Origin: Pisolithus tinctorius
Taxonomy: Eukaryota > Basidiomycota > Agaricomycetes > Boletales > Pisolithaceae
Direction: 5' to 3'
Assembly: GCA_024663395.1 (NCBI GenBank)
Contig: JANFAH010000002.1
Coordinates: 4,030,001-4,094,000 of the forward strand
Length of the DNA stretch: 64,000 nucleotides
The notes beneath the pieces were generated by a model, which saw only the letters and a list, made by a program, of their open reading frames with translations, had not been told where the DNA came from and ran no database searches. Shown here piece by piece: positions 20,214 through 30,847 of the stretch (the first letter of the stretch is position 1; each line of letters starts with the position of its first letter). The translations under genes were made by a program, and so were the position numbers.

Positions 20214-20511
20214 GCTGATGCTATATTAATGACATCAATAAGAGGTATGTATGTGTATTTTTTTAAAAATAACCTGAGGTTGTAGAGTTGAGTAAATTTT
20301 CACAGGCCTGCACCAACAGTGTGGGGCAAGAAATTGCCATTGAATACTTTTTGCAGAGAGTATGCCAGCCCTACTGGAGGATGGGTTCATGCTATGGATT
20401 TCTCACCATCTGCAGACCTGCTAGCATTCAGGAGTAAGCATCCTGAAATATCATTACCAATGTGGTTTGATATGGCCTCACTACATCTGCAAAACTACAC
20501 AAGCAAGTGAG
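20214..20511 (+). pseudogene. ARPC1-like (Arp2/3 complex subunit 1) gene fragment with intron
   Basis: Two partial exons. The first ends Y-I-N-D-I-N-K. A 61-nt intron follows (GTATGT at 20245 to TTTTCACAG at 20305). The next exon reads R-P-A-P-T-V-W-G-K-K-L-P, then E-Y-A-S-P-T-G-G-W-V-H-A-M-D-F-S-P-S, then L-L-A-F. This matches the ARPC1/Arc40 WD-repeat region (fungal type A-Y-I-K-x-V-D-x-R-P-x-P-x-x-W-G and G-G-W-V-H-x-V-x-F-S-P-S-G). ARPC1 is the WD40 subunit of the actin-nucleating Arp2/3 complex. Upstream codons include stops, and the match fades after 20410. It is a DNA-level copy because the intron is kept. The family call comes from motif recall, not a search. Confidence 0.65.
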
Positions 20512-20697
20512 TAGGTTATACCACTCCCTATTTAGAATTTCTCCATTTAGACTGCTTGTGAATTATGAGAAGTGTATGGCTTATTTACCACAGCCTTATC
20601 AAGATCCCAGCACTGACATCATCTTGTCAATATTGTCATTGGAGATAAGAATGCTGATTATCATGTGTACTAGTAGTCATCATAGATCATTAAGAGC

Positions 20698-21760
20698 CTA
20701 GGTACAATGTGAGTAGTGTTCTACAACTTCTTTTCCATGGGCCAAAATGTTAGCAGTAAACTCTGAGAAATGGTCTAGCATAGTAGTAGGTCCCTCCCTC
20801 CTAAGGTCCTGAATGCATTGAAGGGCATTATTATAGTGAGGTTCATATACCTCTGCCTCAAACTCAGCTTCACAGCCCCTGACAAAGTTTGTGAGCCCCC
20901 ACCAAATGATGGTGACAGTGAAGTTGATAAGACAATCAAGATCTTCTGTGTCAGGGGGGATGACAGATGACAGTTTGCAACAAGGCAAGAATATGGCTTC
21001 ATGAATGATAGTGCTCATGGCACAGCAGTCGAAGAAGCCAGTCACTGTTTGTCCTGTTGGAAGCTACCAAAAACATTAATCTGCCACAAAGTTGCACATA
21101 GGGAAAGACATACCACAACCTGTTCATTGGCAAAGTCCCATCTGACAAGGAAAGGTTCCACCTTGGTTCTCCATGTCTCAGCAATCCAAGTCATGTGTGG
21201 TGCATCAATGGGCATGCACAAGTCATATGAATCCTTGAGGGTTAATCAAGCAACAGTCTTGAAGGTACTAGTGACCTCATGAAGTGTGTGTTTTGCATTA
21301 TTGCAGAATGTCTTCATATTTTTCTTCAAATGCAACCAAGTTTCTAGTACTCAATGTCAGTAATGACTTGTTCCTGGTATCCAGTACTCACTGCCTGAGG
21401 ACCCAAATACACCTTCTGCAAGACAAGTCACTAAGTCTTCAATATACTTGGAATCAGCAGCCATCTGTATCAGTCACTCCATCATGAAGTATTGATGAAG
21501 CTCTTTCTTGGCTTCATCCTTGAAGCACTTTATGACATAGTCAGGGATATGCTTAGTTGCAGTTGGCTGGAGATCAATGGAGATTAATGCTGGGATGTTG
21601 GCTGCAGGGTTATTGTTGGTAGGGAGGACAGGTAAACAGATGCACTTGGTCAGCCAGGTTGAGTTTTGAACAGGCTGTTCCCTATCTGGAATGATGTGAA
21701 TACAGTCAAACTCCTCACCTCTGGAAACTTCCCCCTGCTGGTTTGGCCTGTCACCTGCCA
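20698..21760 (-). pseudogene. Unrecognised broken gene, possibly DUF6532-like, in the loop
   Basis: On the minus strand, an open frame of about 95 codons starts M-A-G-D-R-P-N-Q-Q-G near 21760 and runs through D-Y-V-I-K-C-F-K-D-E-A. After an interrupted stretch a second frame ends near 20698. That second part (L-I-N-F-T-V-T-I-I-W-W-G-L, then A-E-F-E-A-E-V-Y-E-P-H-Y-N-N-A-L) has the spacing of the DUF6532 domain common in Agaricomycete genomes, but this is a weak resemblance from memory. Stops and possible introns lie between. It runs toward, and converges with, the ARPC1-like piece. Confidence 0.35.
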
Positions 21761-21769
21761 TTGCAACAT

Positions 21770-22641
21770 TGTCACACACCAAAGGTGCTTGGTGGTGTGG
21801 ACATGGATAAAGCTGACAAATGGAGATGAATGACTAGAGCCCTAATGTGTAAGAAGACAGCCAGAAATGTTGGCAGTCATCTGTCACACAAGAACAAGGT
21901 GTCAATGCCAAAGAAAGGAGAAGGAAGCAAGTTAAGCACCAATAACAATTCTCAAGTGCCTGTGTATGGCATTCCAGTTTTCAATATATCTCCACCATTT
22001 CTGCAGATACTGACACCATTCCCACACTCACTTATAGTGCTCAGCCACATGATCCTACCTTCCAAGATTGGGAAGGATCTGTGCACTCCACACATTTCTA
22101 CAGCACTCCCTCCAACAGATGCTCATTTTGCTAATTCTTCTGATATGGCTGCCTCCACATCAATCATTTTACTTTTCCCCTTTGCTAGGGACCATGGCTA
22201 TGTATATTTACCAGGAATTCCTACTAGCTTCCATCCTGAAGCATCCTGGTACATCCCATCCTCATCTGCCCCCTCTCAGCCCATCCAGCTTGGACAGCAC
22301 ATTCTTTTTATCAGTATGACCTCCAGGAGGACATTCTTTGGTCACCTCATGTCTGTCATTCAGTTAGAAAGGTCTTATGTGGTCATTTCAGTCTCTCCAG
22401 TCCAAGAAGCATATGGATCCTTCCTCCCTGCTCCCTGCAACATCTTCATACCAATCTCATCCATCATTCTTCCAAAATTGTGACAACTACACTATAATCT
22501 ACTGTTCTCCACTCTCCCTGATTGCATCCATGATGAGTATGATGCACATCTTGCCCTTTTGTTGCATGATACAGCAGAAGATGCTCCCCCTTCATCCTTT
22601 CTTCCAACAGAGTCTCATCCATGAAGTTATTATTTGCTTCA
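21770..22641 (+). mobile_element. X-element fragment, right palindrome arm
   Basis: Mirror of 18798-19669, with the 217-codon frame on the plus strand at 21830-22483. Confidence 0.8.
21830..22483 (+). CDS. Conserved X-element protein, mirror copy (217 aa)
   Basis: Identical in translation to the frame at 18956-19609; the motifs and doubts given there apply. Its identity follows from the palindrome and is not independent evidence of selection. Confidence 0.45.
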   Translation: MTRALMCKKTARNVGSHLSHKNKVSMPKKGEGSKLSTNNNSQVPVYGIPVFNISPPFLQILTPFPHSLIVLSHMILPSKIGKDLCTPHISTALPPTDAHFANSSDMAASTSIILLFPFARDHGYVYLPGIPTSFHPEASWYIPSSSAPSQPIQLGQHILFISMTSRRTFFGHLMSVIQLERSYVVISVSPVQEAYGSFLPAPCNIFIPISSIILPKL

Positions 22642-23278
22642 CTGAGGAATCCCCAGGAGCCATGGATGATCCACAGCCAGCCATGGAGAATCCCCAGCAT
22701 GCCATGGAGAATCCCCAGGGGCCATGGAGAATCTTATGAGTCTCCATATGTCAGTCCTGATTCCAGTTACTGTACCTCCATAGCAGCATAAAAGCATGTA
22801 CAGTACTCCACTGTTCTTCAGTATGAATATCACCAAAGTTCCTACTCCATCTCTCTCCATCTTCTGTCTGTCAGAGTTATCTCCAAACATCTGTCTGGTC
22901 TCTTCCTCTGAAATATGAGGGCTGACATTGTGCAAGGGGGTAGTGCACAAGCTAAACCCAACACCCTCACTCTGCTCCATTTCTGCCTCAGCTGACTTTG
23001 TCCTTGCCAATCTTCCACTAGTCAGAGTTCCATTCATCTGTGTCAGACTTGCTTCCACACCTCTTTTCAGACCTGGTTAAGCATCAGAGTTGGGAAAACC
23101 CAGGTTCACCTGGAAAGCAGGTCTATTTAGCCTGGGTAAAACCCAGGTTCACCCTGGAGATCAGGTTTATTTAGCCTGGGGAAAGCCCATGTTCACCTGG
23201 AAAGCAGGTCTATTTAGCCTGGGGAAAGCCCAGGATCAACCTGGAAAGGGGGTCTATTTAGCCTGGAGAAAGTCCAAT
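22642..23278 (-). repeat. Mirror of the minisatellites and LTR fragment, right arm
   Basis: 22642-22732 is the 21-bp array, 22733-23090 the family A LTR fragment (plus orientation here, with TATA near 22787 and R near 22821) and 23091-23278 the 45-bp array. Content equals 18161-18797 reversed. Confidence 0.8.
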
Positions 23279-23472
23279 TTGGACCCCAGCTACCCTTTCA
23301 TTAGATGTATAATATACATATATTATGGAGAAAACATTTTCTCCAACCATATTAAATTGCTGCCCTGGAGAATCCCCAAAAGTTGGGAATTCCCAACAAA
23401 ATGACACCTATTAGGTTAATACTTATATCAAAATCTCCAGACCTAATAGGTCTGAGGGGGGTTGACTGAAGT

Positions 23473-23664
23473 GGGTCTAACCATAATAGACATTCAGTAC
23501 ATTACATCTGTGAATGTGTTCAAGATGGGCTTTTCTCAATTGAATATGTTCCCAGTGACCACCAAAAAGCAGATGAATTAACAAAGTCTCTGACAGGGCA
23601 AAAGTTTGAAACAAATTGCTTGTTGCTTGGTCTTGTTACCTTACCATCCCAGAGTGAGGGGGAG
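23473..23664 (+). pseudogene. Ty1/copia RNase H C-terminal fragment, right arm
   Basis: Plus-strand mirror of 17775-17966. Reads H-Y-I-C-E-C-V-Q-D-G and then Y-V-P-S-D-H-Q-K-A-D-E-L-T-K-S-L. It is followed by a purine run and the LTR start TGTAGGAAG at 23665. Confidence 0.85.
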
Positions 23665-24084
23665 TGTAGGAAGTTTACAAACTTACTACCACCAGTTCTA
23701 GACCTAATCACATTCATGTGATTCTCTACTTATCATTCTTACTGGCCACATGACTTGCATGTCATTGTTATTACTCATAGTGACTGATATCTTACTCATT
23801 ACTCCACTTGTTCCATGATGTTCTATTACCTTCTATACCATACATGGTATTTGGTTTCCCCTATGACAGTTTACTAGACTATGCACTACATGGTCTGTGT
23901 GCAGTTCCCCACATACATATATAATCACAGACCCTGAGGTCTATATCCCTTAGTGAATTTGACATCTTTCAATTCCTCTCAGCTCAAGAACAAGAACTAC
24001 CAAGTTCTTCAAGCTATTGCTCAATCACTAAGGCAAGTGTTCACCTTTGCCTATCCCCATTGTCAGTCCTCTGCACAATACTTA
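23665..24084 (+). mobile_element. Ty1/copia LTR, right palindrome arm
   Basis: 420 bp from TGTAGGAAGTTTAC to cacaatactTA, where the Tc1 copy begins. Tc1 therefore appears to have jumped into or beside the copia LTR before the arms were duplicated. Confidence 0.75.
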
Positions 24085-25655
24085 CAGTGACTCAAAAAAC
24101 TGACCACATGTTTGGACCTTTTTCACTAAAGTCAATAATCCCCCATACTGCCTAACCTAGGACCTAACTTATAAGCATATGAAACAAAGCCCTTACCCTT
24201 GGTTCTCTATTGGTGTGGGGGTCAAGGATGTTGGATAAGGTTTGATCAAATGGCAGCCATTTCAAAATGATGACTCATGCAGTCAGCTTTTTGACTTTAT
24301 ATCAATCTAAGTATCTAGTACTTGGTATGAGCTCCTTTGGCCTTAACAACTGCTTCAATCCTTCTAGGCATGCTTTCTATCCATTTTTGACATTGTTTCT
24401 TATCAATCTTCCTCCACTCCTCCACCACTCTTTCCCACAGCTAGTGAACTCCTGCAGGAGCACTCTCATGACCTGCAAGGCATCTCTTGAGGTGATTCCA
24501 AGTATGTTCAATGGGATTAAGGTCTGGAGATTGTGCAGGCCAGTCTGGAAGGTTGATCTCCTGTTCTTCCAACCAACTTTTGGCTCTCCAAGAGGTGTGC
24601 TTAGGGTCATTGTCTTGTTGAAAGATAATGTCAACTTCTGGAATTCCAGAATCTTCCATGCTTTGCAGCAACCTCTGCTCCAAAATGGCCACATACTGTT
24701 CAGCATCAATCCATCCCTCCACCTCACTCAAATTCCCTACTCCATTCCACCCTATGCAGCCCCATACCATCAGTGAACCTCTTCCAAACTTAACTGTACC
24801 CTTGACCTCTCTAGCAATTAGCCCTTCACCCTTCTTTTTCCACACATACTCTTGCCCATCTGACCATATAACTCTCTTCCAACCCTCCACAGTCCAATGC
24901 TGGTACTTGAGAACAAAGGTTGGCCTTCTCTTCTTGTGTCCATTAGGAAGCAAGGGCTTCTTTTTCTTGACCACAGCCTTTAAGCAGGATTCCTTGAGGG
25001 TATTTCTCAGTCTGGGGGAAGATAGGCATATCAATAATAGAATTGATGACTTGAGTGGCATGGACAGCATCTTTGGCCTTGCCAGTAATGATTTGCTGAA
25101 CAATAGCCCTTTTGTTGGTAGAGGTAAGCTTTGATAGACAGCCACCACAAAGCCTAGTCCTCTCTTGCTGGAGTTCTGAAGGATCTGGCATACTGTAGAC
25201 TGCCCTAAGCCAGTTTGGGAAGCAATTTTCCTGGAGGAAAGACCAAGAGAGGAGATGATGTTGGTGCTTTGAAAAGCAGAGATAGATATCATGGTGATGG
25301 TGGGAAAATAAACATGCAATGGTGGGGTTTATTTATAATGTCTGACACTCAATTACATAAAAGTGACACAATAGAACCATTACCAAATATAGGTACTAAT
25401 ATTACAGTATGCCAGTGTCTAATACATGTAATTGAAACCTAAAATCAAAAAAACTGACTGCCTGAGTCATCATTTTGAAATGGCTGCCATTTGATCAAAC
25501 CTTATCCAAAACCATTGACCCCTGCACCAATAGAGAGCCAATGGTAAGGGCTTTGTTTCATACACTTATAGGTTAGGGCCTAGGTTAGGCAGTGTGGGGG
25601 ACTATTGACTTTAGTGAAAAATATCCAAACATGTGATCAGTTTTTTGAGCCACTG
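24085..25655 (-). mobile_element. Tc1/mariner-type transposon, right copy
   Basis: Mirror of 15784-17354, flanked by TA at 24083-24084 and 25656-25657. The transposase frame is at 24441-25319 on the minus strand with the same shifted segment (24943-25191). Confidence 0.9.
24441..25319 (-). pseudogene. Tc1-type DDE transposase, mirror copy
   Basis: Same 292-codon frame and same D, D, E residues as at 16120-16998, with the same internal frame shift. Because both copies share the defect, it predates the inverted duplication. Confidence 0.85.
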
Positions 25656-25659
25656 TACT

Positions 25660-26392
25660 TGTCATGACCATGCATTCATCCTGCATCATCACTAACTCCA
25701 CACCCTTTTCTGCCGGTCGTTCGCTCACTCCACACCAACTCTGCCCACCTTCTTTTGTCTACAAACCATCTCTGCTCCAACTACTGTCAGACTTGTGTTG
25801 CTCTCCTACCGGACCAGGCAGACCATTCTCTGAGGGGTCATGTGACTACCTTCAGACTTCTCCCTGACAGCGTGCAGTCAGGTACTCCGCAGCACACACA
25901 CCACATGGTCCAGCGCCTGGACTGTTTCCTTTTTTGGATGTCCTATGTTACCTGCTCGTATGTCCTCCATCTACCCTTCATTTGTCATCTGGGAAGTTTT
26001 ACTTGAAGTTTTACAAGTCTCCATATGTCAGTTCCAATTCCAGTTACTGTACCTCTGTAGTAGTATAAAAGCATGTATCATACTCTGCCGTCCCTCAGTA
26101 CGAATATCAACTTAGTTCCTACTCCCTCTGATTCCATCTCTGCCTGTCAGAGTTATCTCCAACTCTCCATCTGTACTCTCCCTCTGAAATATGAGGGCTG
26201 AGATCATGCAAGGGGGTAGCGCACAAGCTAAACCAAACACCCTCACTCCACTCTGCCTGTGTCTCAGTGGCCTTCGTTCCTGCCACCACTCCGCTAGTCA
26301 GAGTTCTGTTCCTTCATGTCAGACTTGCTTCCAAACCTTTCTCTAGACCTTGTATAGCATCGGAGTTGGTTGGAGTAGGCCCAGACTTGACA
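25660..26392 (+). mobile_element. 5' LTR of G1 (733 bp)
   Basis: TGTCATGACC to CCAGACTTGACA. TATAAAA is at 26074 and the R start agtacgaatatcaacttag at 26097. The U5 core is near 26205. Confidence 0.9.
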
Positions 26393-26405
26393 GTATATTC
26401 GTACT
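26393..26405 (+). other. Self-primer binding site of G1
   Basis: gtatattcgtact follows the LTR. Bases 26395-26405 are the exact reverse complement of agtacgaatat at 26097-26107, an 11-nt pairing as in Tf1. Confidence 0.8.
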
Positions 26406-26941
26406 CGCACTTGTACAATCTCCTTTTCTGTCTTCCAAAAAACTTACGCCATTATGAGAACTTGAGCTCAGTCCCAGAGAGAGGTCGCTGAGAACCTTGC
26501 TGTAGCACTAGTGAATCTGTGTCAACTCCCTTCTGTTGTTGAACAATTCCAGTCTTTCTCTGCTTGATGCCGCTCTCATGCTGAAGGCAAAAGCACTTTG
26601 CAAGCTGGTCGCTCTGACCTCCACCCAACAACTTTCCATACTCTGTCTCCTCATAACCGAGATGATGGATCTGACCCCGACCCTGATTATCCTGATGGTG
26701 ATCCCGATGGTGGGGGCAGCGGTGACAGGGATGTCCCCAAAGACCCGGCTGAGCCACCAGAGGATCCCCTTGTAGCTCTTGCTAGAGCTGTCCATGCACT
26801 TGCGTGGTCTAGTTTGCACACTGGGGACTCCGCTCCGAAAACCAAAGTCCGTGAGCCTGACACCTTCGATAGCTCCGACCCTAAGAAACTCCACGAGTTC
26901 CTCATTCAATGCAAGCTGAACTTCCAAGACCGCCCACATGC

Positions 26942-28798
26942 TGTGAGTCAAAGTGTGGAAAGGTGGTGAAAACCAACCAAAACCAACACAAAAGACAAAT
27001 GTAGAGCGAGTGGTGGTGTGCCTCTGTGGAACCTGGAGTGCAGAAACCTAAGAGGGGGAAACTTCAGTGGGAGGGTGCTCCTAGCACAAGTTAACAACAA
27101 GTTATGCAGGAGAAGACAAGCAAGTGATGATTGGATGGGGGATGCTGAACAGAGTGAAGGTGTTCAGCTGAAAGGACTTGGGATGATGGACTTTGATAAG
27201 ATGTGCTCCTGGCACAAGTCGATGATGAGTTATGCAGGAGTTGGATGGATGACTAAGCAAGAGTGCTGACTAAGTGTGGATAAGACTGCAGATGATGGAT
27301 GGTGGCAGATAGACTCCTTTGTGGAGCCTCAACTACCAATGATATGAATGGAGACAGATAGACTCTTCCGAATGAGCCTGAACTGTTGACAATGAGTTAT
27401 GCACTGAAGAACTGACTGACTGCTGAGTGAATGGCTTCTGATTTCTTTTTGGTAGCTAAGTACATAGGGGTTTATATACTGTGGGGGGAGCATAGCTTGT
27501 GACAAACAAGGCACAAACACTTGGTAAGTAATGAGTAAGGACTGAGTAATCATGATGAGTAAGCGAGAAATGAAAAGTAAGCAAGCAAAGAAGATTGGTA
27601 AGTATTGGCAATAAACAAGGCAAGGATAGTCAAAATATCACAAAACGAGTCAAATAGAATCAGAAACTGAGTAAGCACACTGATATCACATTAGGGGGTG
27701 GCGATGCAAGTTAGATCTCAGTGGAGACATCTCTAGATCCAAAGATGGCATGACAGATGGATGGTGTTTCCAGATAGGGAAGTATTAATTCCAGAATTGA
27801 AGGGCATGAGTCAGGTGTCAAAGGGGGCTAGGGCATTGGGGGTCTGTGGAGCAATGAGAGCATATGCAATCACGTCTCCCACCCTTCCATCCTCTCAGCA
27901 AAGTTAACAAAAACTTCATGAACAGGGCTCTGATGGAGGAGGAGGAGAAGGGGGGATGTCTTCTGCTGGATCTTGCAGTAAGAAGGCAAGATGCATGTCA
28001 TACTTGTCATGAATGCGATCAGGGAGGCTGGAGGACAGTAGATTATACTGCAGCTGTCGCAATGCGGGAAGAATGATGGACGAGATTGGAACAAAGATGG
28101 TGCAGGGAGCAGGGAGGAATGATCCATATGCTGCATCAACTGGGGAGACTGAAACGACCACATAAGACCTTTCTAACTGAGTGACAGACCTGAGGCAACC
28201 AAAGAACATCCTTCTGGAAGTCATACTGACAAGGAGAACACACTGACCAAGCTGCATGGGATGAGACAGGGCTGACAATGATGGGATGAACCAGGGGGCT
28301 TCAGGACGGAAGCTGGTGGGAACGCCTGGCAGATATACATAGCCACTATCTCTGGCAAATGAGACAAGTGAGATGATCAACGAAGAGGTGGCCATGATTG
28401 ATGGACTTAGCAAAATGAGCATCTGATGGATGGAGTGCTGTAGAAACATGCAGGGTGTGAGGATCCTCTCCAAATTTGGAAGGAAGAATTGTGGGGCTGA
28501 GCACTTTAAGCGAGTGTGGGAATGGAGTTGATATCTTTGGAAATGGTGGAGATATGACGAAAACCAGAATGCCATACATGGGCACTAAAAACCTTTAACA
28601 TGTGCTTAACTCACTTCCTCTTTTCTCTTTAGCACTGACGACTCGTTCTTGTGCGAAGGGGGACTGATAACATCTGACAGTCTTTCTATGCATGAGGCCT
28701 TTAGTCTTCATCTGCATGCTTGGGCATTGTGCGCAACTTGTTGACGAGTTAGGCAGAGTCAGCTGTAACCATGTCCACAACACCTTTGGTGTGTGACA
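26942..28798 (-). mobile_element. X element copy 1 (1,857 bp)
   Basis: Bounded TGTGAGTCAAAG...GGTGTGTGACA on the plus strand. Flanks are catgc and gtgca, agreeing with a 3-4 bp duplication of the gag sequence catgcattcc. On the minus strand it reads as a long LTR would: TGTCACACACC start, a conserved open frame in the first 900 bp, a TATATAAAC box near 27475, then about 500 bp to the end CTCACA. Its right (U5-like) part contains twofold repeats (gtgctcctggcacaag blocks and agatagactc blocks). No internal domain is present, so a solo LTR or a non-autonomous unit both fit. Confidence 0.75.
27916..28585 (-). pseudogene. X-element protein, copy 1 (frameshifted)
   Basis: The N-terminal frame (28585-28346, P-M-Y-G-I-L-V-F) and the C-terminal frame (to 27916) join by one shift near S-I-M-A-T-S-S (about 28400). 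The palindrome copy reads straight through there. The C-terminal part is longer than in the palindrome: S-L-P-D-R-I-H-D then D-P-A-E-D-I-P-P-S and a proline run. Function unknown. Confidence 0.5.
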
Positions 28799-28984
28799 GT
28801 GCATTCCGCTCCGACAGAGCAAAGGCTACCTTTGCTCAGTCTTATCTCAAGGGTATGGCTCTGGCTTGGTTCAAGCCAGATCTACTAAATCCCGACAACT
28901 ATGACTGCCTGCTCTGGATGGACGACTACCATGAGTTCTTACAAGAGCTCACAACTAATTTTGGTCTGCATGATGCCATAGCGG

Positions 28985-30847
28985 TGTGAGTCAAAGTGTG
29001 GAAAGGTGGTGAAAACCAACCAAAACCAACACAAAAGACAAATGTAGTGCGAGTGGTGGTGTGCCTCCGCGGAACCTGGAGGGCAGAAACCTAAATGTGG
29101 GGGGGAGGGACTTCAAGTAGAGTGCTCCTGGCACAAGTCGTCGTCGAGTTACGCAGGAGTAGATAAGCAAGTGATGACTGGATGGGGGATGCTGAACAGA
29201 GTGAAGGTGTTCAGCCGAAAGGTACTTCAAGTAATGGACTTCAAGGAAATGTGCTCCTTGCACAAGTCGATGATGAGTTATGCAGGAGTGGGAGGATGAC
29301 TAAGCAAGACTTGCTGACTAAGTGTGGATGGAGCTTCAGATAATGAATGGTGGTAGATAGACTCTTCCGAATGAGCCTCAACTACCAAGTATATGAATGA
29401 TGACAGATAGACCCCTCCATGGAGCCTCAACTGTCAACGACGAGATGGGCACTGAACTGATTGCTGGACTGCTTCTGAATTGCTTCTTGATTGATTGTGG
29501 GTAGCTAAGTACATGGGGGTTTATATACTATGGGGGAAGCACAGCTTGTGACAAACAAGGCACAAACACTTGGTAAGTAATGAGTAAGGACTGAGTAATC
29601 ATGATGAGTAAGCAAGAAATGAAAAGTAAGCAAGCAAGGAGGATTGGTAAGTATTGGCAATGAACGAGTCAAGGATAGTCAAAATATCACAGAATGAGTC
29701 AAATAGAGTCAGAAACTGAGTAAGCACACTGATATCACATTAGGGGGTGGCGATGCAAGTTAGATCTCGGCAGAGACATCTCTAGACCCAAAGATGGCAT
29801 GACAGATGGACAGTGTTTCCAGATAGGGAAGTATTAATTCCAGAATTGAAGGGCATGAGTCAGGTGTCAAAGGGGGCTAGGGCATTGGGGGTCTGTGGGG
29901 CATTGAGAGCATACACGATCGCGTCTCCCACCCTTTCATCCTCTCAGCGAAGTTAACAAAAACTTCATGAACGGGGCTCTGATGGAGGAGGAGGAGAAGG
30001 GGGGATGTCTTCTGCTGGATCTTGCAGTAAGAAGGCAAGATGCATGTCATACTCGTCATGAATGTGATCAGGGAGGCTGGAGGACAGTAGATTATACTGC
30101 AGCTGTCGCAATGCAGGAAGAATGACAGACAAGACTGGAATAAAGATGGTGCAGGGAGCAGGGAGGAATGATCCATATGCTTCATCAACCGGGGGGACTG
30201 AAATGACCACATAAGACCTTTCTAACCGAGTGACAGACCTGAGGCGACCAAAGAACGTCCTTCTGGAAGTCATACTGACAAGGAGAACACGCTGACCAAG
30301 CTGCATGGGATGAGACAGGGCTGACAATGATGGGATGAACCAGGGGGCTTCAGGACGGAAGCTGGTGGGAATGCCTGGCAGATATACATAGCCACTGTCT
30401 CTGGCAAATGAGACAAGCGAGATGATTGACGAAGAGGTGGCCATGATTGATGGACCTTGCGAAATGAGTGTCTGATGGATGGAGTGCTGTAGAAACGCGC
30501 AGGGTGCGAGGATCCTCTCCAAATTTGGAAGGAAGAATCGTGGGGCTGAGCACTTTAAGCGAGCATGCGAACCGAGTTGATATCTTTGGAAATGGCGGAG
30601 ATATGACAGAAACCGGAATGCCGTACATGGGCACTAAAAACCTTTAACACACACTTAACTCGCTTCCTCTTTTCTCTTTAGCACCGATGACTCGATCTTG
30701 TGCAAAGGATGACTGTTAACGTCCAACAGTCTTTCTACGCATGAGGCCTTTAGTCTTCATCTGCATGCTTGGGCATTGTGCGCAACTCGTCAACGAGTTA
30801 GGCAGAGTCAGCTGTAACCATGTCCACAACACCTTTGGTCCGTGACA
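28985..30847 (-). mobile_element. X element copy 2 (1,863 bp, 4-bp TSD GCGG)
   Basis: Same orientation and ends as X1. GCGG stands at 28981-28984 and 30848-30851. It lies only 186 bp of gag away from X1. The sequence is close to X1 but keeps a little more CpG, so the two are separate copies and not a tandem duplication of the flanks. Confidence 0.8.
29965..30634 (-). pseudogene. X-element protein, copy 2 (frameshifted)
   Basis: Same layout as in X1, with the N-terminal frame 30634-30350 and the C-terminal frame 30522-29965. Conserved blocks G-Y-V-Y-L-P-G-I-P-T-S-F and M-T-S-R-R-T-F-F-G are intact. It shares the frameshift position with X1. Most differences from X1 are C-T or G-A changes. Confidence 0.5.

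Larger units (their letters stand above)
19670..21769 (+). other. Palindrome loop (2,100 bp, unique)
   Basis: Single-copy sequence between the two X termini. It carries an ARPC1-like gene fragment on the plus strand and an unrecognised, broken gene on the minus strand. A direct repeat of about 35 bp (cctaagtaggaaacaactca and cagccactgcctgagta blocks) occurs twice at 19715-19875. This is the only part of the window with sequence resembling a conserved host gene. Confidence 0.7.
21770..25657 (-). repeat. Right arm of the 3,888-bp palindrome
   Basis: Reverse complement of 15782-19669 (coordinates sum to 41439). I found no difference in the open frames between arms. The outer end is the Tc1 terminal repeat and TA at 25656-25657, two bases from the G1 insertion at 25660. 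The inner end is the X terminus TGTCACACACC at 21770. Confidence 0.95.

Noticed and set aside
15782..25657. Palindrome as a pure assembly artefact
   Set aside because: Not excluded, but both ends differ in flanks, the loop is unique, and the arm ends coincide with transposon termini. It is kept as a finding with long reads as the test.
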